Assembly: GCA_023935145.1 (NCBI GenBank)
Contig: CM043698.1
Span: forward strand, 78,139,501-78,203,500
From: Bretschneidera sinensis
Lineage: Eukaryota > Streptophyta > Magnoliopsida > Brassicales > Akaniaceae
Length of the DNA stretch: 64,000 nucleotides
Reading direction: 5' to 3'
A program made the translations under genes and the position numbers. The notes under the pieces are model-generated. The model was not told the DNA's origin, did not search any database, and saw nothing but the letters and a program-made list of their open reading frames with translations. Shown piece after piece: positions 56,737 through 64,000 of the stretch. The number at the start of each line of letters is the position of its first letter. Positions within the stretch are counted from its first letter, which is position 1.

Positions 56737-58931
56737 ATGGCAACCATAAGGCACACAGATGGGCATAACCCTTACCAAACCTTAGGGAATCGCCAAAATC
56801 CTAAGGCCCACGGTGATTGGATCAGATCTAGCTCCACAAAAATTGGCCTAACTGAGGATCTCGTAGCTGTAGTCAGTAGGACGGAGCACGGGGAGCTAAA
56901 GCACCAGTGTAACCGCTTGACTTACATGGTCATATATATGACACCACTTGGTTAAGGTTCAGCCAGTATCAGCTCACCACCATGAAACCAGCACGGTAGC
57001 AACCAAAGAAGGTCAAGAGAAGTTAGAAAGCTTGAGTTGGCATAAGTCTGACTAGAAGCAAAGTGGTAGAAGCCAAAATCGGCACACCAAAGTTCCTAAG
57101 CCTAACACTTGACCGATTCCAAAGCAATATGAAGAAAAGTTTGTGTCTGATTCTCGGCCTAAAAAAAGGAACGAGAACCCAAAGGTTCTTGAAGTCTTTC
57201 AAGAGTTGAGGCAGATGAACAACCGCATTGACCTCCTCTAAAGACCAGTAAGCTAAACATCTTGAAGGAGATTAGTGTACCAACCTATCTCGGGTTGGCC
57301 ACCCTCGAGACGGTGTCGTCACATTTTGAAATCTCAGCATGACACATATATGCAACAATATAAAAACATACATCGATTGATAATATATATACATCAAGCC
57401 TCAACCCAAAACAGGGGAGTCACATTATCAATATCCTATCTGAAACAATATATACAACATATTAAAAATGTATGAATATCTACAATTTTTTTCTTTCTTT
57501 TTCTTCTTCCATTAGTTTGAGGATGTAGATCACAAGACTTACATATAAAAACTCAGTTTGAATCTCAGCTCACAAATTTATCAATCTTAACTGCTACATG
57601 AAATTATTTAACAATGAGGAGTAAGATTCACAAGCTCAGTGAATTAAATTTACTAGAAGTACTCGATTTGTATACTTCTAGTTATATTCAATCATTATTA
57701 AATCAACATAATTAATCATATTTCTCTTCTCACATACTAGTTCAGTCATTTGTCAATCTTTTTATAAATAAATTATCAAGTTATTATCTATCAATACATA
57801 TATCTCATATACCAATCATATCTATTTTTTTTTCTCATATATTTTATCAATTTAATATAATTATTTACCTCATCATAAGGTTCACATCATACAAACAATC
57901 GATCATATAAATCTTTATCATATCATCCTTGCAATTTCTTTATCATCAAAATTGTCTCACTATGAGACTCATCTGTCTATCAATCATTTCATAATCAAGA
58001 CTGACGCTTTAGCATTTCAGCCAACAATAATAAATATTTTAAAAAATAAATGCATGAATTTAAATTATTTTTCATTCTTTCTCATCAGATCATTTCATAC
58101 TATCATTTGAGAACGTCGTCCCCCATGTCGACATGTTTCAATCAGACCAGCTACCTTCTTGCTCTTCTCAGCCAAACCAACTGCCTTCCTGGCCTTTCCT
58201 TTATGCATATGAACAATAACATGCAAGCAAACATACATCAAAGCATTCAATTCAACCATGTCTTTATCATAATTATTATTTTATCATATACATATTAAAT
58301 TGTCTTCTCATATATCATATCAATTTTTCAATCATATCTTTCAAGAATTCATATATCTTTTCAGTATATTTTTCATTAATCCATCCTTTTAAAATATAAC
58401 TTTTTATATAATTAATTTTCGACATATCATTTGATCCTTAATCAATCAATCAATCAATTATCACACATGAAAGAAAATACATCATCCAATCATTATAATT
58501 CAACAATTTATTCAAATATCATCAATTCATATTTTTATTGGTCTCGATTACTAAAAGTAAATCTAACTCACCGCGTAGCACTTAAAACTACCTTGGATCA
58601 CTTCTTTGTCTTTCCTGCTTCTTTCAAGAATTTCTTGGGATTGTTGATCACCAATACATAACCATAAACTTTCATTAATCTTACTATTTCATAACTTAAT
58701 TCAACAATGTAATTATTTAGTTATGAGTTTTATTAAAAATTGACCCCCCAGTTGAAATGAAGTTTTGGTATTGAAGTTGGATAACTATGATTATCTAAAT
58801 TATTGGAGACATTTTTTTTTTCCTGAACTTTTACTAGAAAGAAATAGAATTGAAAGTTGTAAGAAAACTAAATGAAGAAATAAGCTATTGTGTGAACAAT
58901 AAAATCTCTGAGCTTTATAGAGTTTTTAAGG

Positions 58932-58967
<36 letters not shown>

Positions 58968-60020
58968 TATTTATTAATTTATTATTATTATATTATAAAT
59001 TTAAACTTTCTATGAAACTTCACGTGAACACATTGAAGTTTCATGTTCTCACCGTTTCAAATTTTATTTTATTTTTTATAATTATTATATTATATTTTAA
59101 TATAAATATTATATATTTAATCTTAGGAAAGCACAAATGGCCATATCCGATCACTACTCTCAATTTTTTTTTTACAAAATTACCCTTAAAATTTATGATT
59201 TTGCCATTACTTCTTTAAAAATCAAATTTTCATATTTTCTTCCATAAAAAAATTTTAAAAAATTATATTTGCTTCCTAAAAATTTTCTAAATATTTTTCC
59301 TTAACTTTATTCCACATTTTTCTTCAAAAATTCTTTCAGTATAACTTCAAATTTTATAATTTTCAGTACTTTCTTCTTCAAAAAAATTACTAACTCTTTC
59401 CAACAAAATTTTCAATATCATCTTTCAAATATTATTTCAAATCAATACCAAATTTTTCATCTATGGATTATTTAATTCAATATAATATATGTAAAATTAC
59501 TTTTTTACCCTTTATTTTATGAACACGGGTATTACAATTAGGCCTCCAGAAAATTCATTCTCATAATAAATCATTGATATGGTGGTCCTTAACAGCTTCA
59601 AGACATTGAAAATCAAACCCTACACATGGAAAAATTGCCCATTGATCATTTGGAGACCTTCAAGTCCCTAATGTTCATCCACTGGCATTTGGAAACAGTA
59701 ATGTGTCGAGCTTTCCCAATCATACCTCGGGAAATGGCACGAACCTAATTCTCATGTCTTCCCTCAAGGTCAATCAAGTCCTTCAAAGACCTAAGTGAAC
59801 AGTTTGCAACCTACTTCTTTAGTAGTCGTGGACCAAGAATGACAACAGATAGTTTATTCAGCTTCAGCCAATAAGTTGACAAACTTCTCAGGGAGTACAT
59901 CACTTTGTTAAAAAAAGCCATGGTAGAAATTAGAGAGCTCAACCAAAAAGTGATAACAATAGCCTTCATCAATGAACTTCGGGACTTTGAATTAAGCCAT
60001 TACATAACCAGAAATCAGTA
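56737..60020 (+). pseudogene. gag of the Tat-like element, split by a solo LTR
   Basis: The first part (from the ATG at 56737) encodes a hydrophilic N-terminus that quickly meets stops. The second part (59542-60020) reads as a retrotransposon gag capsid core: HLETFKSLMFIHWHLETVMC, RAFPIIPREMA, DLSEQFATYFFSSRGPR and LREYITLLKKAM. Between them lies the 2.26-kb solo LTR. Several in-frame stops (for example after MART) show decay. Confidence 0.72.
57276..59536 (-). mobile_element. Solo LTR (gypsy-type), 2.26 kb
   Basis: On the plus strand it starts TGTACCAACC and ends GGGTATTACA; as an LTR it reads on the minus strand from TGTAATACCCG. It is flanked by a perfect target duplication ATTAG (57271-57275 and 59537-59541). 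No primer-binding site, polypurine tract or coding domain is inside. The TGTAATACCC start recalls chromoviral (Tekay-like) gypsy LTRs. It was left after recombination between two LTRs of a once complete element that had inserted into the gag of the Tat-like element. Confidence 0.82.
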
Positions 60021-60900
60021 AGATCTCTAAGAACCCTTCTTGTCCAAGTAGACAAGTTTGTCATTGTCGAAGAAAATTAGAAATTCAGAAACTAAAGAGA
60101 TAAGGACACAATGAAGATGTCTTAGTCTAGCCCAACCATTCACCACACACTTAGGAATTCCCTAAGTAAGGTGAAAGGAAAGCTGATTACTTCCTTAGCT
60201 CAGTAGATTGACTTGATTCGAGTACAAGTCTAAACTCCAACAATTTGCTACAACATGTAATAAGAAGAGAGAAGAGAGTTAAGATTTTTGATATATTCTA
60301 TCTAAGTACATGAAGTGCAACCCTATTTATAGGATTTAGGACTAACCAAGGAGCTTAGTTTAGGCTTTTACAAGTTAGTTACAATTATTTTAGAGTTTAG
60401 AGCTCACACTAAGTTGCTGCCAGTAGTCTTGCTCAGCTTTCTGGCCATGTAACCTTGTCCTTTCATCATTTACATTGGCAGCAGCTATATCAAAAGCACT
60501 GAAGACAGAACTAGTCCAAGATCAAATAACCACAAAGTTACATGGATGAACTGGAGATTGTAATCCAAAGTGAATAACCAAGGTCCAATACTAGGGAAAA
60601 ACTTATTTAGGAATCTTCGCTTAGTTCACCTAAGATGAAGATCTTGAAAAGCCTAAAGTAAGCGACAAAAGTCCCATACTTTGAAAATTCCAGTCCAGAT
60701 CCATTACTCAACTCAAGTTAAAATAGAAGAATCAAGACTGAAATATAAGACCAAAGTTTTAATACTTATAAAAATCTTAAAGATTCTACTTGGCAAAAAT
60801 GGTAAGACAAAAAGGGAAAAGATGTAAAAATAAATATTTCATTTCTTAAAAATGTAATTATAGATGATAGGCTTCAAGGGCAAAATTACAAAGAAATAAA
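60020..60900. other. Non-coding part of the Tat-like element
   Basis: No domain recognised. It may be spacer between the deleted pol and the antisense ORF. Confidence 0.4.
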
Positions 60901-60904
60901 AAGT

Positions 60905-61460
60905 TAAATCCTAAGCCTTAGACTACTGATCATCATTCCTAGTCTCTTCAGTTTGGACCTCGACCACCTTGTTTTCAACCCTTGCCTACTCCTCAAAATC
61001 CTCGAGGATCTCTAGACTGCCTTGGTCCATATCAAGCCAAAGCTTGGCCTAAACTATCTTAGCCATGTCGAACCCCACAATGTAGTACCCTAAAACCTCC
61101 TTTAGTAGTTTACTCTTAAAGGCTTCAAAGTTGTCGAAGTTCTCCACGACAAATTCTTTAACATGGGCTAGTTCAATCCTTAATTCACCCTTCAACTTTT
61201 AGATACATTTCATTCCAGCTCTAAGCTGGCCCTCTATCTCCTGAAATCTAGAGACTTCTACCTTCAGTCGCGCGATCTCCTCTTAGGCAGCTTGACAATT
61301 ATGATTTTCCATAGCTATTGAGGCTTACAACATTCTCCCTTCTCCCTTCAGCCTTTAGCTAATTGTTCTGTCTCGCAAGGACCTCCTGTCATTCCTCGCT
61401 TTCATTCAACTACCTCTGGTAGTTCTCCTCACTCTTGCAACATCCACGAACATTGTTAGT
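60905..61460 (-). pseudogene. Antisense coiled-coil ORF relic of the Tat-like element
   Basis: The minus strand reads, with several stops, a heptad-rich protein: EEIARLKVEVSRFQEIEGQL, GELRIELAHVKEFVVENFDN, LLKEVLGYYIVGFDMAKIV and LWLDMDQGSLEILEDFEE. The text resembles uncharacterised coiled-coil proteins encoded antisense near the 3' LTR of plant gypsy elements. It is broken by at least four stops. Confidence 0.6.
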
Positions 61461-61477
61461 CAAGAACTAGAGATAGT

Positions 61478-61614
61478 CTTTCGGTAGCTTTCCTTGCAGG
61501 GATTCGTATACTACACTAGAGTAATCACAAGAATGAGGCCAACACCAAGCTTCTTTCTTCATCAATCTAAGACCAATTAACAATGCTACTATTTGCTTCA
61601 TTTTGGCATCAACA
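61478..61614 (+). repeat. 3' LTR remnant of the Tat-like element
   Basis: About 137 bp match the end of the 5' LTR (for example CACCAAGCTTCTTTCTTCAT in both) and stop at GGCATCAACA. The 5' portion of this LTR is missing. Confidence 0.78.
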
Positions 61615-62536
61615 TTTAGAACTGAAGCTAAGATAGAAGATTGACTCGGATAAATGGATGATACATGTTCCCATGCTTTCTTCAAGTAAATTAGTGAAAA
61701 ATTACTAAAGAAATACAAATGTTGGACCCTTCCGAGAGGGGAAATTTAGATGGTAAAACCAATACAATGAATTCTATGCTTTTTCCTGTTCACCTCACAA
61801 AGAGAATGAATGAAGACTGAATTCCCATGCTTTTGCTTATTCGCCCCACGAAAAGAAAGACTGGGTGACATTACATTACACCTAAAGCAATTCTCACCAT
61901 GAAAACTCATTAAGACTGCAATTTAAAATCAAATTTAGGCTGAGTACACACACACACATACACACATATTAAATTGAAGATGCCTTATTATCTGCAGTGA
62001 AAAGCCAACAAACTAAATGCAACGATTTTTTTTTAGGAATATTATAAAGTGTACTCGATTAGTCAATCATATCAAAGTGGAGATGTGGTATAGTAACATA
62101 ATAAAGCATGAATTGCAGGCAGTCATCATCATGCTAGGGGTTTGAAATTCATAGATACTGGTTTTTCATTACCTAGAATTGCCTAACTCTCAGATGTAAT
62201 GTCATGATTAAGAAAATTCGTCAAAGGAAAGCAAATTTGCATCAAAATACATCAAAATACTATTGTTATACTTATTTAACTATGTATAGCCCAACTTTAA
62301 TGCCAAATAATTTGGGATGAAACATAAACCTTAAGAGGGCATCATCAGCTAAATAGAAATATAAGCCTTGTACCTTATTATCAAGTAAGCACTTCAAAGT
62401 GAAATGCTTCCAATTAATATAGTGCTAGCTAACCACTAAGCAGTTATACTACAAGGAAATACTTGTTCACCAATGCCATACTCTCTTGAATCAACATGCA
62501 ATCCAAGCTCTTCATTTGCTTCTACTATCTTGCATC
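61615..62536. other. Intergenic
   Basis: Contains a short CA microsatellite (about 61949-61968). No gene seen; the last part may be the 3' UTR of the minus-strand exon that follows. Confidence 0.4.
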
Positions 62537-62704
62537 CTATAAATTATACGCACGAAGATTTTGGCCCAAACCAATACCCATTGCTTCATGTGCACAGAGG
62601 TACACCAACACAGCCCTGCTAACAGCCTCAATCTGTTGCATCACAAGAGCTAGCTGGTTTCTAAAATCATATCTGGAAGATCCAAATGTCCCTTGTAAGG
62701 CATT
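62537..62704 (-). CDS. Possible terminal exon of an unrecognised host gene
   Basis: On the minus strand an acceptor-like CGCTTAG is followed by 55 codons and a TAG: FGSSRYDFRNQLALVMQQIE and AVSRAVLVYLCAHEAMGIGL, then GQNLRAYNL. Composition and lack of stops look protein-like, and a second short open stretch (GDIGDGKDIFVMV) lies just upstream at about 62710-62750 in another frame after a possible acceptor (CAAACAG). I do not recognise the family. It could be the last exon of a gene that continues beyond the spacer, or a decayed fragment. Confidence 0.35.
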   Translation of the reverse strand, partial: NALQGTFGSSRYDFRNQLALVMQQIEAVSRAVLVYLCAHEAMGIGLGQNLRAYNL

Positions 62705-62754
62705 CTAAGCGTACCATCACAAAAATATCTTTCCCATCTCCAATGTCACCCTGT

Positions 62755-64000
62755 TTGCACCATAAAAGTATTAACTTATAAACAAGAAATACTTCACTTT
62801 TTGTTTCTCATTTTCGATGGAAAAGGGGATTGAGATTTTTTGAATACACTGCATATTCCCCAGTTCTTACATATAAGCATAATGCGCACTAAACTGCACT
62901 TTGGCGATTATCCAAAATCTGACGTCAGCAACTAATCATGCAAACATTAGAGTTAGGGCAATGTTGTAACTTTTAAGATGGTTTTAAAATTGTCCTATCT
63001 ATAGAATTTTTTGTCCACCAAATTTGTTCCCACGTTAGGTTCATGTATGTGCGACATTCTCTTATCCAACCAATCTTAGAAGCACATTATAACCTCCAAA
63101 ATGTAGGGAATTAACTATGAGTATATGACTTTAAAAACTCAAGAGACTAATGCACACTGTCACTTAAAGGTATTTTACCTTGGTTTTTCAATAAAACAAA
63201 GGGGGAGAAAAGCGACTCTTGGGCATAAAATTACGAACATTGCTCACCTTAACCATTGCAAGTTTAATCTTTATATCTATATACTATGTAATTGAATTAT
63301 TGGATGCTAGTTTATTTTTGTGTGATGAATTGAAGCAATGGTGGGATTATTTCTAGTGTTAAGCATTTATGCTTCATCCTATAGCTATAGTGGGATTGGA
63401 ATATAATATATACTTTACTAGTTGTTAACTAGATTGGTCCAATGTGAGAGAATAAACATGAAGATTTTTTACCTCAAGATCTAGTAATTTATTGGCAGAT
63501 TTGCTCTGACTATTGTGCTGATTTCAATTCTTTTTTTTAGGAGTTACGAGTGAGAAATATGAATATTGGTGTGTTGAATTATGTTATGTGAGTATATTCC
63601 TATTTTTAGACATTGAAGGAAGCAAGAAAAGGGGAATGGGGTAAGAACAAAATTTGAACAGGTTTATGTTCTTTGTCTGCTTATCTTTGTGAGTTTAAAT
63701 AAAAAAGCTTGGTCATGTTAAGAATAAAGAAAATAAAAATAAATAGACACGAAGAATTTACATGGTTCAGAACTAAAACTCTTATTTTTCACAGGCGATG
63801 GTGAGAGAGGTTTCATTATAATCAATGAAGTACAAATCAAGAGAGATAAAACTCACTCAAATCTTAATGAGATCAACTCCTCTGCTGGAAAAAAATATTA
63901 AATAAAGTCTGCAATACACATAAATTTTGATTATAAAGTGGTTCCCACCAAATTCCAAAATTTAAGAAGTCCAAATTTGTATACAAAAGTAATATATTGC
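62755..64000. other. Intergenic to window end
   Basis: AT-rich. The segment near 63745-63890 (CACGAAGAATTTACATGGTTCAG and following) resembles phrases in the copia LTRs at 21.5 kb (AAGAATTTACGTGG), so an LTR fragment may start here, but it is too short to support. Confidence 0.35.

Larger units (their letters stand above)
56060..61614 (+). mobile_element. Heavily deleted Ty3/gypsy element (Tat-like)
   Basis: A 5' LTR (about 56060-56626) is followed by a primer-binding site GATTGGCACTATTCGTGGGAA, close to the TTGGCGCCGTCTGTGGGAA type of Tat elements. gag runs from 56737, is interrupted by a solo LTR (57276-59536), and resumes at 59542-60020. pol is missing. Near the 3' end lies an antisense ORF relic (60905-61460) and then a 3' LTR remnant (61478-61614) that matches 56495-56626. 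An antisense ORF before the 3' LTR is a described trait of some Tat elements. The 5' boundary of the LTR is uncertain. Confidence 0.72.

Noticed and set aside
60190..60230. tRNA-like A box and B box (TAGCTCAGTAGA and GATTCGAGT)
   Set aside because: The boxes are only about 18 bases apart and no cloverleaf can be drawn; not a tRNA or a convincing SINE head.
63745..63890. Start of another copia LTR at the window edge
   Set aside because: Only one short phrase resembles other LTRs; no terminus, primer-binding site or repeat partner in the window.

Overview
The window is nuclear DNA from a flowering plant, almost certainly a eudicot. It is AT-rich, has split genes with GT-AG introns, carries a small cluster of arabinogalactan-protein genes, and is dominated by LTR retrotransposons. 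There are no bacterial-type operons, no CRISPR arrays and no rRNA or tRNA genes that I can support.

Layout. 1-2080: non-coding flank. 2081-16468: an old minus-strand Ty1/copia element (target duplication GTTTC). Its RNase H region was later split by a young, almost complete Sirevirus-type copia element at 2668-12982 (target duplication ATCAC, about four substitutions between its LTRs). 16735-17376: a broken ATL-type RING-H2 ubiquitin-ligase gene. 17.4-21.4 kb: AT-rich intergenic DNA with a diverged duplication. 21362-26762: a decayed minus-strand copia element bounded by A-runs. 27561-29204: a plausible intact four-exon host gene for a small organelle-targeted coiled-coil protein. 29.9-36.7 kb: an LTR fragment and a 5'-truncated, older Sirevirus on the minus strand. 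36.7-44.1 kb: a 3'-truncated Ty3/gypsy (Athila/Tat-like) element on the minus strand. 45060-49612: a 3'-truncated copia element on the plus strand, joined to a dead duplicate of an arabinogalactan-protein gene. 51859-52134 and 53663-53992: two apparently intact arabinogalactan-protein genes. 56.06-61.61 kb: a heavily deleted Tat-type gypsy element, split by a 2.26-kb solo LTR (target duplication ATTAG). 62537-62704: a likely terminal exon of an unrecognised gene. The remainder is intergenic.

Most interesting signal. The young Sirevirus carries arrays of a perfect 12-bp palindrome, CCAGTCGACTGG, in each LTR just upstream of the LTR TATA box. A second array lies between pol and a third ORF, directly upstream of another TATA box and a pyrimidine-rich leader. 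Spacings are 21-22, 31, 43, 52 and 61 bp, so nearly every site in an array falls on a whole number of 10.5-bp helical turns from the first. The palindromes are conserved while the DNA between them has diverged. The older relative at 30-36.7 kb has the same arrangement with a drifted motif and different spacings. I infer a shared operator array that couples the genomic promoter to a separate promoter for the accessory ORF3 protein, whose function is unknown. Both the gag/protease junction and ORF3 contain one in-frame TAG.
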